Source: an uncultured Actinomycetes bacterium (GTDB lineage: Bacteria; Actinomycetota; Thermoleophilia; Solirubrobacterales; Solirubrobacteraceae). From it: 19,780 nucleotides of DNA. This document shows, piece by piece, positions 1 to 7,499 of this stretch. The stretch spans positions 1-19,780 of the forward strand of contig CALAQT010000513.1 in the NCBI GenBank assembly GCA_937888775.1. The letters are read 5' to 3'. A model generated the notes under the pieces. That model was not told the DNA's origin. It ran no database searches and was given only the letters and a program-made list of their open reading frames with translations. A program made the translations under genes and the position numbers. How positions within the stretch are numbered: position 1 is the first letter of the stretch; each line of letters starts with the position of its first letter.

Positions 1-294
1 TCGTAGGCAGCTGAACTTCGAACATCCAGCAGCCTGCCGCAGAAGGGCGGCGGCGAGTCGCTACATCCTGCGCAAGCTCCGAGACGGCCCTACCGCGCCA
101 CGAATCCCGAATCCAGCTCTCATCAGGGCCTCCCCCGAAACCCGGCGCGCGTTTCACCCCAAACGGGCAGGAGAGCCCAAAAAGATCGGCGCGGGGGTGG
201 GGTTTGTGCAACAGCGTCCCAGGCCGACTGGGGCCGCCTCTCAGGAATGAGAGTCGCCTTGCGGGCGCTATTCACAGGTCAGCCTCCGTACGAA

Positions 295-1386
295 CTAGGT
301 GCCTCCTAGGAGGCCCTTCAGCTCCTCGATCGCGTCCGGTACGTCGTCAACGCGCCGCGTCGTGTGATAGCGAAGCCATTCGCGCTCCAGCGTAGTACGG
401 CCAGCGATCACAACGGTCGGGATGCGCCAAAGGAACGCATAGACAATCTCGCACACGCACCCGATGTACGTCCAATCCTGAAGAGACATGTCCACGACCA
501 TGGCGTCACACCGACGGAGCCACTCAAGATTGCTGTCAACGCGGCCTCCCCCGGAACCGTACCAGGTCGTCCCTCGCCTACCCCAATGTTGTGGAAGCAG
601 GTCGACCACGGGATCTACCGGAACATAACCCGCAGCCCGCACGCTCTCGGCGAGCGACGCTCCCTCCGCAGCGACGTCGGTCCCACGGTAATCGATGGCA
701 CGGGCGATGAATATCCGTGGTCGTGTGTCGCCGGCCGTAGCCGCTTCGGGTCCTTCGATCGTCACGCTTGCGAAGAGCGGGGCCAGTGTCCGAATGGTGG
801 CCCTGATTCTGGCTTTCTGTGGGTAGGCCCGGTAATCCCACTCGCCAGGAGATCCGATCGCCTCGGCGACAATGCGTCTGAGTTGCTGTGAACGCACCCC
901 CTCGCCCGAGGCGACGAAGAGGCGATCGTTCTGATCGTGCATCGCGAGATACGGGCGTCCGCGCCAGGCCGTCAAGCCATCGAGGCCGGTGACGCCGATA
1001 AAGCGGTGTGCCCGACGAGCAAAGTCTAGGACTGGCGCCCTCGTCGGGAGTGAATGAACGTGAAGATGCGAGATCGCCGCGCCCGCTCGCGCTCCGTTCA
1101 TCGTACTTCCATGCTCGAAGAATATGCACGGGCCGTAGACCTGGTTAAGGACATGTCTGACTTGGCGGCGCAACCCGTCTAGAAGTTGAAGCTTTGCGCG
1201 GCCGAGTTCGGCGCAAGAGACAACGTGATCATCGGCAACGATGAGCACGTAACCCTCAGCCTGCGGGCCAATACCCGGCAGGACAGAGAAGCCATCCCGC
1301 TGGAGCAAGACTTCGTCATGCCAGCGGCGACCCGATGGAAGCCCGAAAATACGGCAGAAGACGCAGTCAGCCTCCCCGTTAGTCAT
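295..1386 (-). CDS. HIT-domain / nucleoside 2-deoxyribosyltransferase-like fusion protein
   Basis: Predicted cytosolic two-domain protein of 363 residues. The N-terminal part (about 1-130) is a HIT (histidine triad) domain: a CVFC pair at residues 8-11 that could bind zinc, and the triad H-L-H-V-H at about 107-111, whose middle histidine is the expected nucleophile for hydrolysis or transfer of a nucleotide alpha-phosphate. The C-terminal part (about 225-363) looks like the nucleoside 2-deoxyribosyltransferase fold: RIFIARAIDYRG at the start of the first strand, then CDAMVVDMS, then a CEIVYAF segment whose Glu matches the family's catalytic Glu. A TTG start six codons upstream is possible, but ATG at 1386 places the CVFC motif at the usual distance from the N-terminus. 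It is the last gene of a minus-strand group, 86 nt after the membrane-protein gene. The substrate is unknown. I see no fusion partner that fixes it; nucleotide salvage or nucleotide-signal turnover are inferences. Confidence 0.8.
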   Translation of the reverse strand: MTNGEADCVFCRIFGLPSGRRWHDEVLLQRDGFSVLPGIGPQAEGYVLIVADDHVVSCAELGRAKLQLLDGLRRQVRHVLNQVYGPCIFFEHGSTMNGARAGAAISHLHVHSLPTRAPVLDFARRAHRFIGVTGLDGLTAWRGRPYLAMHDQNDRLFVASGEGVRSQQLRRIVAEAIGSPGEWDYRAYPQKARIRATIRTLAPLFASVTIEGPEAATAGDTRPRIFIARAIDYRGTDVAAEGASLAESVRAAGYVPVDPVVDLLPQHWGRRGTTWYGSGGGRVDSNLEWLRRCDAMVVDMSLQDWTYIGCVCEIVYAFLWRIPTVVIAGRTTLEREWLRYHTTRRVDDVPDAIEELKGLLGGT

Positions 1387-1472
1387 AACCGCCAGCCAAG
1401 ACAAACCGAGGCTGGGATAGCGGTGCTCGGAGGCGCCGTGGAATGTAGGCGCCGTCGACCGTCTGCACGACC

Positions 1473-2573
1473 CTAAGCCTCTCGGGATCGGTCGTCGGCA
1501 AACCGAATGTAGACATCAGCATTGTCGATCCACGAAGGCCCATCGTCGTCGTCGTCCCAATCGACAACTCCCTTCTCTCGGAGAGCCATCAGGGTGCTTT
1601 GTACGAAAGCCGGTTCGTCATAATCGCGAAACAACGGTTCGAGGAGATCGCCGGCACGAACGCCGCGTCGCTTGCCCGTGCGCAGGCGTTGTATCTCATC
1701 GAGGATGCGCTGCTCAATCGCGGCTTGAAGCCGAGACTGACGCTCGTATCTGGCGTCAGGCGGCACAACATGCGACGAGCGGTCCCAAAGATGTTGGAAC
1801 GATAGTTCGAGCATTTGGTACGCGTGGGAGCCGTGGCGGAACAGAATCATCGGGAGGCGAACCGGTGCGATCGGCGCCAAAATATTGGGTGCAAAATATG
1901 CGACGTGGGGAAAGAGAATCGCCGTGCAGTATGGCGCCTGCTTGAATTGCCGTAGCTCGACGCGCGGCCCGTGCTCGGCGACCAGTCTTTGGACGGAAGC
2001 GACCGTCGACTCGATGTCCCGCACAATCTGTGCAGTGACGTCCTTGCGTCTGCCGGGCTCTTCGATCGCGGCGCGCTCCAGTGCCTCCGTGCTGATTGGA
2101 TCCGAGGTCAACGCGCAGATGGCCACGTCTCCAACCGTGTTACGCATGAGAGCCTGTAGATCTTCGAAGAACGGCCCGATCGGATTGAAGAAGACCCTTA
2201 GCGAAACGCCCATCATCCGGACGAGGCCACGGTCGTGGTCATGGAAGTCCGCCTTCAGGCGGACCTGCGCGTTGTCAGCGTTCGTACCAGCCTCGCGATC
2301 GCGATAGACCCTCGTGATGCCGGCATCAGCTAACTCACCAAAGATCCGCCAGACGGCATCGCCGAGCCACCGCTCCCGCAAACGATCGTAAACAAGCGAG
2401 ATCGCGACCGGAAACAAGACTGCGGACCCGAGCGCTTGAGACGCTACGCCTGCAACATAGAGAGCGTGCGAATGCGCGAGAACCCCCAGTGCCACACCGA
2501 GGAGAAAGAGGAAAAGGCCAACCGACCCAGCGATATAGAGATAGGTGTTCGGCTTCCAGGCGCGCAATTTCAA
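1473..2573 (-). CDS. two-span membrane protein with large cytosolic domain
   Basis: 366 residues. Residues about 11-34 and 37-60 are two adjacent hydrophobic helices joined by a short His-containing turn. The rest is soluble and probably cytosolic. Residues about 115-270 contain MMGVSLRVFFNPIGPFFEDL followed by a segment predicting strands and helices (VAICALTSDPIS, RLVAEHGPRVELRQF). This recalls phospholipase-D-like or DUF5919-like sensor/effector modules, but I see no HKD motif, so catalysis is unsupported. The last 70 residues (LFRDYDEPAFVQSTLMALREK) look like a winged helix. The start is TTG with no strong ribosome-binding site. It lies between the NadM-like gene (137-nt gap) and the HIT fusion gene on the same strand. 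The family is not recognised with certainty. A membrane-anchored sensor acting with the neighbouring nucleotide enzymes is a guess. Confidence 0.65.
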   Translation of the reverse strand: MKLRAWKPNTYLYIAGSVGLFLFLLGVALGVLAHSHALYVAGVASQALGSAVLFPVAISLVYDRLRERWLGDAVWRIFGELADAGITRVYRDREAGTNADNAQVRLKADFHDHDRGLVRMMGVSLRVFFNPIGPFFEDLQALMRNTVGDVAICALTSDPISTEALERAAIEEPGRRKDVTAQIVRDIESTVASVQRLVAEHGPRVELRQFKQAPYCTAILFPHVAYFAPNILAPIAPVRLPMILFRHGSHAYQMLELSFQHLWDRSSHVVPPDARYERQSRLQAAIEQRILDEIQRLRTGKRRGVRAGDLLEPLFRDYDEPAFVQSTLMALREKGVVDWDDDDDGPSWIDNADVYIRFADDRSREA

Positions 2574-2710
2574 GACCCCGCAGCCCGCGATGAGACGTCG
2601 CCGGCGATCCTAGTGGCCGCGCAGCAGTCTACTTGGAGCGGGGATTCGACGAGGAAGCGACGATTAGCGTTCATGCAGTCGTGGCTTGAGATGCGGGAAT
2701 ATCCTGGTTG

Positions 2711-3271
2711 TCACGGTGCGCCCCGAAGACGCTCCTCGATGCCTACGCTGCGCAGAAAATCGGCCACGCCGTCGGGAACGAGCTCTGGCCAGTCTGGAGA
2801 ACCTGCGGCGACCAGACGACGCAAGTCGGTTCCGGACAGCGCCTTGTCGTACTCGGTCAGAAGAATGTCAACCTCGTAGCCCTGGCGGCGAAGCACCTGC
2901 GCCTTGTCGAGGTTCCATGGCTCGCGCACGGTTGTGGCACACACGCACGAAAGGGGGACAAAGTCGCAGAGGGCCTCCGGCTGCTCAATCGGAAAAGGCC
3001 CGATAGTGTGCGCCCTATTGTCGCCGGACGCGGCCAGCGCCACACGCCACATTTCGACACGCTCCCAGTACGCGAGCGGGTTCTCGGCTGGCTCGCTTCG
3101 CTTCGCCGGACCCTCAAGATGTGCATGCTGGCCGGTCAAGCCGATGTACAACCGACCGTATTTTGCGGCAGCGCACTGGTAATAGCGAAAGTGGTCGTTG
3201 TGCAAGATCTGAAACCGGCCGTGTATACACGCGCTCGGGAAGACGGTGTGCCGCCTGTCCGACGACCGCAC
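2711..3271 (-). CDS. NadM-like nucleotidyltransferase (cytidylyltransferase superfamily)
   Basis: 186 residues resembling archaeal-type nicotinamide-mononucleotide adenylyltransferase, which joins NMN and ATP to give NAD. GRFQ at 18-21 followed by HNDH at 24-27 matches the GRFQ...HxGH nucleotide-binding signature, with Asp in place of the usual Gly. SGTDLR at 146-151 matches the C-terminal SGTxIR motif that contacts ATP phosphates. WPELVPDGV near 161-169 fits the family's C-terminal helix region. The GTG start at 3271 shares one base with the TAG stop of the upstream HAD gene (TAGTG), so translation is probably coupled. The length is close to the NadM family's usual size. The altered HxGH motif and the gene neighbourhood leave room for another phosphorylated substrate, so NMN specificity should not be assumed. 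Confidence 0.8.
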   Translation of the reverse strand: MRSSDRRHTVFPSACIHGRFQILHNDHFRYYQCAAAKYGRLYIGLTGQHAHLEGPAKRSEPAENPLAYWERVEMWRVALAASGDNRAHTIGPFPIEQPEALCDFVPLSCVCATTVREPWNLDKAQVLRRQGYEVDILLTEYDKALSGTDLRRLVAAGSPDWPELVPDGVADFLRSVGIEERLRGAP

Positions 3272-3948
3272 TACAGACCGAGCAGCGCATCGATTCCCAA
3301 CACGGACGCCAAACGGTGATCTGCGTCGGCCGGATCACCATCCGGCTTACCGCCCTCGACAAGGACGGTCGTCATGCCAAGCCGCTTCGCCGGTGCGAGA
3401 TCCTTCGACAGACTGTCTCCGACGAATAGAGCTTCCGTGGCGGGCACGCCCAGGCGCGCGCAAAGGGCTTGGAAAGGAATCGGACTCGGCTTGATCGGCA
3501 AACCGTCATCAACGCATATGCTGGCGTCGATCTGGCGCCACTCCACGGACAGGGCATCGAAGATCCTGTCCACAAGTGCCTTCTTGAAGTTGGACAAAAT
3601 GCCGACCCGGAGGCCCGCCGATCGGAGCTTCGCGAAGAGGGGGCCGATCGGAGGCGCTCCCGCGAGCAACGCCGACGGGTCGATCTCTGCTGCGGCATCC
3701 TGAAAGGTCGCTCCAGGCACCCCCAGGGCCTCAAGCGCGCCAACCTTACTGTTGTCCCCGCGATCAACTCGATTCTTGGCTCGCTGCTCTTGCAACGCCG
3801 TCCGCGCTTCGTCCAACGTCCAATCGCGGGCCCGCGCGAGAGCGACAAATGCTTGGTCGTCGACGAGGCGATCTAGCTCTGGGCAAACATAGAGCGTGCC
3901 AGCGACGTCGAAAGCCACGGCGGCGACTTGAGGCCTTCTGGAGGGCAA
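3271..3948 (-). CDS. HAD-family hydrolase lacking the second motif-I aspartate
   Basis: 225-residue haloacid-dehalogenase superfamily protein, probably a cytosolic phosphatase. Motif I is FDVAGTLY with the nucleophile D14, but position 16, normally the general acid/base Asp, is Ala. Motif II is ILSN with S119. Motif III is K153 in a KPSP segment. Motif IV is VGDSLSKD with D178 and D183. A helical cap lies between motifs I and II (about 25-95), placing it in the HAD-IA group. DxAGT-type motifs occur in phosphonoacetaldehyde hydrolase and in REG-2-like HADs, so the replacement does not prove loss of activity. The start is TTG at 3948. It is the first gene of the minus-strand group, overlaps the NadM-like gene by one base, and diverges from the ApgM-like gene. 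The substrate is unknown. Confidence 0.82.
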   Translation of the reverse strand: MPSRRPQVAAVAFDVAGTLYVCPELDRLVDDQAFVALARARDWTLDEARTALQEQRAKNRVDRGDNSKVGALEALGVPGATFQDAAAEIDPSALLAGAPPIGPLFAKLRSAGLRVGILSNFKKALVDRIFDALSVEWRQIDASICVDDGLPIKPSPIPFQALCARLGVPATEALFVGDSLSKDLAPAKRLGMTTVLVEGGKPDGDPADADHRLASVLGIDALLGL

Positions 3949-4162
3949 AGCGCTCTGACATTACCACGCGGGTCGTGTCAGGCGACTTCGGGCTGCCTCG
4001 TGCCGGAGGGCTTGAGCTGAGGCGAAACTACGTGCGCTGCAAACCATGCGGTGACCGGGGAATAGGGACCAACTCTCCCTGGAAAAGGTATCGTCAAGCC
4101 ATGAGGATCCTGGGCGATAGCTTGGATCGGGGAGCACACTGCACTCGGGCCTGATTTCTCGC
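3949..4162. promoter_or_regulatory. divergent intergenic region between HAD and ApgM-like genes
   Basis: This 214-nt stretch separates two divergent starts (TTG at 3948 leftward, TTG at 4163 rightward), so it should hold promoters for both transcription units. I see no convincing -35/-10 pair and no strong Shine-Dalgarno site before 4163. A short AGGGA/TCCCT inverted repeat near 4065-4080 is the only small structure noted. The assignment rests on gene layout only. Confidence 0.4.
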
Positions 4163-5422
4163 TTGGTTCCGACGGTCATGGTGGTCATGGACGGCGCCGC
4201 CGACCGACCCGAGGAGGAGTTGCATGGCGCCACCCCCTTGGAACTCGCCCGCACGCCTCATCTCGACGCTATTGCCGAACGGGCGAGAGGAGGCATGCTC
4301 AGGATACTTCCTAGCGGTGGCGCCCCCCAGACCCACTCCGGGATGCTGAGCCTGCTGGGATATCCTGACGTCGCGGTGACGGCGAAGCGTGGGGCGCTGG
4401 AGGGGTCCGTGATTTTCGGAGGCATGCGCCCCGGCTGCGTCTACGCCCGAGGCAATCTCTCAGCGATGGTCGACGGCCGCGTGATTTCAAGGCGGGTGAA
4501 CCGCGACATCACGCAAGCTGAAGCCGACGCGATCTGTATCCTGCTTAACCGCGCGGTTCCGGGACTGTCGGCTACTCCTTGCCATTTCAAAAGCTACTCC
4601 ACTTATCGTCTCGCCGTGGAGATCACCGTTGGCGATGCTCCGACAGACGCAGTGACCGGGACGGATCCCGGCTATTCCGAGGATGAGTTTGCGGTTCCCA
4701 AGCCGCAAGATGGGTTCGCGCCGGCAATGTCGCGGGCGCTTGAGAGGACGGCTGCGGCCAATCGAGTTGCTAACGCCGTGAATGCCATCACGCGCGCATG
4801 TCACACGGTGCTTGAGCGGGCGGACCTAAATGCGAAACGCAGGGCAGCAGGCCGACTTCCAGTTAATCATGTCCTTCTCCGAGATTTTGGCGTGTCTTTG
4901 CCGTCAGCGGAACCTTTCTCGGACCGGTGGGGGCTGACAGCAAAGTACTATCACGACCTACCGGTCGAACTAGGCGTGGCACGCTATTTGCACATGGACG
5001 AAGAGAAGGCGAACTGTGGCGCGGTCAACAGACGGGTATTTGAGGACGCCGCTAGCCGACTCGTGGGCGACTTGGCCAAATATGACTTTATCTGTTTCCA
5101 CGTGAAGGGTCCCGATGAGCCGGGCCATGACGGCAATTGGAAAGCCAAGGTTCGCGCTATCGAGATTGTCGACGAAGGCCTGTTTGCACGACTGGCGCTC
5201 GAACTCGACCGACGACCCGTAACCCTAGCCATCACGTCTGACCATGCAACGTGTTGGGCGGTCAGGACGCACACTGGCGATCCGGTGCCAATCATCGTGA
5301 CGGGGACGGGCACGCCAGACGGGAGATTACGTTTGAGTGAGGCCGCGTGCGCTCAGGGAACTTTTCCGATCACCGAAGCTTGGAAGGTGATGACAGGCCT
5401 CACCAACTTGGGGAGGACTTAG
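4163..5422 (+). CDS. ApgM-type (archaeal-type) cofactor-independent phosphoglycerate mutase homologue
   Basis: 419 residues, full length for the ApgM family, which interconverts 3- and 2-phosphoglycerate within the alkaline phosphatase superfamily. Family marks seen: metal-ligand D10 in VVMDGAADRP, TPLELARTPHLD at 24-35, HVKGPDEPGHDGN at 313-325, ITSDHAT at 357-363 and HTGDPVP at 370-376. The nucleophile region is unusual: APQTHSGMLSLLGY at 54-67, where typical ApgM proteins have a GSD-type motif before the LLGY segment. By my alignment the nucleophilic Ser falls on T57 and the following Asp on H58. The start is TTG at 4163; no better upstream start was seen. The gene stands alone on the plus strand, divergent from HAD/NadM and convergent with the PGK paralogue. 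The stop TAG lies inside the 4-bp target duplication of an IS1380 insertion, so the product is unaffected. Glycolytic mutase activity is uncertain. Confidence 0.85.
   Translation: MVPTVMVVMDGAADRPEEELHGATPLELARTPHLDAIAERARGGMLRILPSGGAPQTHSGMLSLLGYPDVAVTAKRGALEGSVIFGGMRPGCVYARGNLSAMVDGRVISRRVNRDITQAEADAICILLNRAVPGLSATPCHFKSYSTYRLAVEITVGDAPTDAVTGTDPGYSEDEFAVPKPQDGFAPAMSRALERTAAANRVANAVNAITRACHTVLERADLNAKRRAAGRLPVNHVLLRDFGVSLPSAEPFSDRWGLTAKYYHDLPVELGVARYLHMDEEKANCGAVNRRVFEDAASRLVGDLAKYDFICFHVKGPDEPGHDGNWKAKVRAIEIVDEGLFARLALELDRRPVTLAITSDHATCWAVRTHTGDPVPIIVTGTGTPDGRLRLSEAACAQGTFPITEAWKVMTGLTNLGRT
5419..5422. repeat. left target-site duplication of IS1380 (TTAG)
   Basis: TTAG immediately before the left inverted repeat, repeated at 7073-7076. 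Its last three bases are the TAG stop codon of the ApgM-like gene. Confidence 0.85.
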
Positions 5423-5441
5423 CCTCGAAGCGCCAATAGCG
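5423..5441 (+). repeat. IS1380 left terminal inverted repeat
   Basis: Starts CCTCGAAGCGCCAATAG and pairs with the right end at 7054-7072, with mismatches at positions 14 and 18. Confidence 0.88.
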
Positions 5442-5529
5442 GGCTGACGTCGGATCCTGGGAACGTCCTCCCGGGCCGTGAGAATCGGGATTGCTCAAGA
5501 TCTCGATCCCGACCCAGGAGGACACCCAG

Positions 5530-6864
5530 TTGGTGAAGCCAGAGGCTCGTCTCGAAACGATAGAAGTGACGGCGGACGGTGCGGGGCTGGTGTCGCACGC
5601 GGGCGTCGCGTTGCTGGTCGAGTTAACCGACCGGGTCGGGTTGACGGCGGCGTTGTCTGAGGCGTTGGCCGTGACGCGGGAGCGGCGCTCGGCGCACGAT
5701 CCGGGCCGGGTGCTGCGCGACGTGGCGGTGATGCTCGCGGACGGCGGCGACTGCGTGACCGACATCGACGCGTATCGCGGTCAGCAGCGGCTATTCGGCG
5801 CGAGGGCGTCGGAGACAACGACTCACCGGGTTCTCAAGGCGATCGACGAGCGGCTGCTGGGCCGGGTGCGCTGTGCGCGAGCACAGGCGCGGGCTCGGGT
5901 GTGGGACGCCGGCGCTCGCCCGGACACGATCACGTTGAACATCGACGCGACCTTGTTGACCGCGCATTCGGAGAAGGAGTCGGCGGCCGGCAATTACAAG
6001 CACGGGTACGGGTTTCATCCGCTCGGGTGTTGGCTGGACGAGACCGGCGAGGCGCTCGCCGCGATCCTCAGACCGGGGAACGCCGGGTCAAACACGGCGG
6101 AGGATCACTTCCAGGTGCTGGGGCTCGCGCTCGCGCAGTTGCCCGCCGAGGACCTGGACCGGGAGATCCTCGTCCGCACTGATATCGGCGGTCAGACGCA
6201 CGCGTTCACCGCCGATTGTCGCGATGCTGGGATCCGCTTCTCGGTCGGCTATGAGCTGACCGAGACGGTCCGCGCCGCGATCCTCAAGGTCCCGGAGGCG
6301 GCGTGGATACAGGCGATCAACGCAGGTGGGGAGAACCGGGATGGCGCGTGGGTGACGGAGCTGACCGACAGGATCGATCTGTCCGCTTGGCCCGAGGGGT
6401 CCCGGTTGATCTGTCGCAGCGAGCGTCCGCACCCCGGCGCGCAGTTCACGATCTTCGACGAGCACGGCTACCGGTACACGTGCTTTCTCACCGACCAAGA
6501 AGGCAACGACATCGCCGCCCTGGAGCTGCGTCACCGCGGCCGCGCGCGGGTTGAGGACAGCATCCGCGCCGGCCGGGACACCGGCATGCGCAACCTCTCG
6601 CACCACAGCTTCGAGCACAACCAGACCTGGCTTGAGACCTCGCTGATCGCGCAAGACCTGCTCTGCTGGACCAGGGTGATCTGCCTGACCGGCGAGCTCG
6701 CCACCGCCGAACCCAAACGACTCCGTCACCGAGTTCTGCACGTCGCCGGCAAGGTCGTGCGTCACGGGCGACGCACCCACCTCAAACTCGATCGCGATTG
6801 GCCCTGGTCCGACGCGCTCGTCGCAGCGTTCGCAAGGCTCCGCGAGATCCCGGCGCTCTGCTGA
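5530..6864 (+). CDS. IS1380-family DDE transposase
   Basis: About 444 residues from the start chosen. The frame stays open up to a TTG at 5491, but AGGAGG at 5516-5521 lies 8 nt before TTG 5530 and 11 nt before GTG 5533, so one of these is the likely start. IS1380 hallmarks are present: LNIDATLLTAHSEKE (first catalytic Asp), LRPGNAGSNTAEDH, ILVRTDIGGQTHAF (second Asp) and a C-terminal HSFEHNQTWLETSLIAQDLL region containing the likely Glu. It acts on the terminal repeats of its own element. No lesion is seen. It is diverged at protein level from the second IS1380 transposase in this window, so the two copies are separate arrivals. Confidence 0.93.
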   Translation: MVKPEARLETIEVTADGAGLVSHAGVALLVELTDRVGLTAALSEALAVTRERRSAHDPGRVLRDVAVMLADGGDCVTDIDAYRGQQRLFGARASETTTHRVLKAIDERLLGRVRCARAQARARVWDAGARPDTITLNIDATLLTAHSEKESAAGNYKHGYGFHPLGCWLDETGEALAAILRPGNAGSNTAEDHFQVLGLALAQLPAEDLDREILVRTDIGGQTHAFTADCRDAGIRFSVGYELTETVRAAILKVPEAAWIQAINAGGENRDGAWVTELTDRIDLSAWPEGSRLICRSERPHPGAQFTIFDEHGYRYTCFLTDQEGNDIAALELRHRGRARVEDSIRAGRDTGMRNLSHHSFEHNQTWLETSLIAQDLLCWTRVICLTGELATAEPKRLRHRVLHVAGKVVRHGRRTHLKLDRDWPWSDALVAAFARLREIPALC

Positions 6865-7053
6865 GCACCGACCGCTCCCGCTGCCAGGACCTCGCGACCG
6901 ACTCGCAGTACCGACGAAGTCCGCCTGCCCGGAAACGACCACCATGGGCGCGAACGCGCTTGCGCTCAACGACCAGACAGCCATCTCTCGCGCCAACAAC
7001 CCCCTCACCCGGCCAACTACAGCCGAGCGACACAAGCCGAGTCACCACGACGA

Positions 7054-7072
7054 CCCTAATGGCGCTTCGAGG
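7054..7072 (-). repeat. IS1380 right terminal inverted repeat
   Basis: Ends ...CTAATGGCGCTTCGAGG; its reverse complement matches the left end at 5423-5441. It is followed directly by the second TTAG copy. Confidence 0.88.
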
Positions 7073-7076
7073 TTAG
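7073..7076. repeat. right target-site duplication of IS1380 (TTAG)
   Basis: TTAG immediately after the right inverted repeat, equal to 5419-5422. Ancestral sequence downstream of the ApgM-like gene resumes from here. Confidence 0.85.
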
Positions 7077-7499
7077 CGGCGTCTCGGCGCCCAGTCCCGG
7101 GCGAGAGTTCCGGGTTGCCCGTTCTTGGAGCGCCGGGCGTCCCCGCGGTCGCCCTGCGAGGACCAGGGCCGGGAGATGTAGGAGGTCTGGGTTACCTGCC
7201 GTGGCAGGCCCTGCGTTCGGGACCGCGTTGTGGGGTCGAGAGACTCTGGATGGCACCGCGTGTCAAGCCGGCGGAACGCGAATCACGCCGGCAGAACGAC
7301 CGGCTGAAATGGGGTACGACGACTTAGGCTTCGGAGAAGGCCGCGAGCGGGCGATGGCCTCCGCCGAACCTGCCACATGCTGGCAGCGCCGACGGCGGGA
7401 TGAGTGGCCATGGTTTCATGCCACATAATCGTCCGCCGGCAGACGATAGCGCACCCGGCATGACTGCCGGCGCGCAGGCGAGATATGAGGTGACTACGT
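7077..7499. other. intergenic region between ApgM-like and PGK-like genes, no gene seen
   Basis: About 420 nt between two convergent genes once the IS1380 is removed. Short frames exist on both strands, but none has a recognisable motif or ribosome-binding site. Codon composition looks like GC-rich background. Termination signals for both convergent units are expected here; I could not assign a clear stem-loop. Confidence 0.5.

Larger units (their letters stand above)
5423..7072. mobile_element. IS1380-family insertion sequence, complete, with TSD TTAG
   Basis: A 1650-bp element with one transposase gene. The left end reads CCTCGAAGCGCCAATAG and the right end, reverse-complemented, reads CCTCGAAGCGCCATTAG; about 17 of the outer 19 bases match. 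Both ends are flanked by TTAG (5419-5422 and 7073-7076), a 4-bp target duplication of the size expected for IS1380. The intact ends, target repeats and open transposase frame suggest a fairly recent insertion. The site is the last base plus stop codon of the ApgM-like gene, and the duplication restores that stop codon. Confidence 0.93.

Noticed and set aside
2..250. Open frame entering from the left edge on the plus strand (82 codons to TGA)
   Set aside because: GC-rich sequence gives long frames by chance; the translation is rich in Arg, Pro and Ala with no motif. It could be a gene tail, but nothing supports it.
6088..7035. Minus-strand frame of 315 codons across the first IS1380
   Set aside because: Antisense of the IS1380 transposase; no motif of its own.
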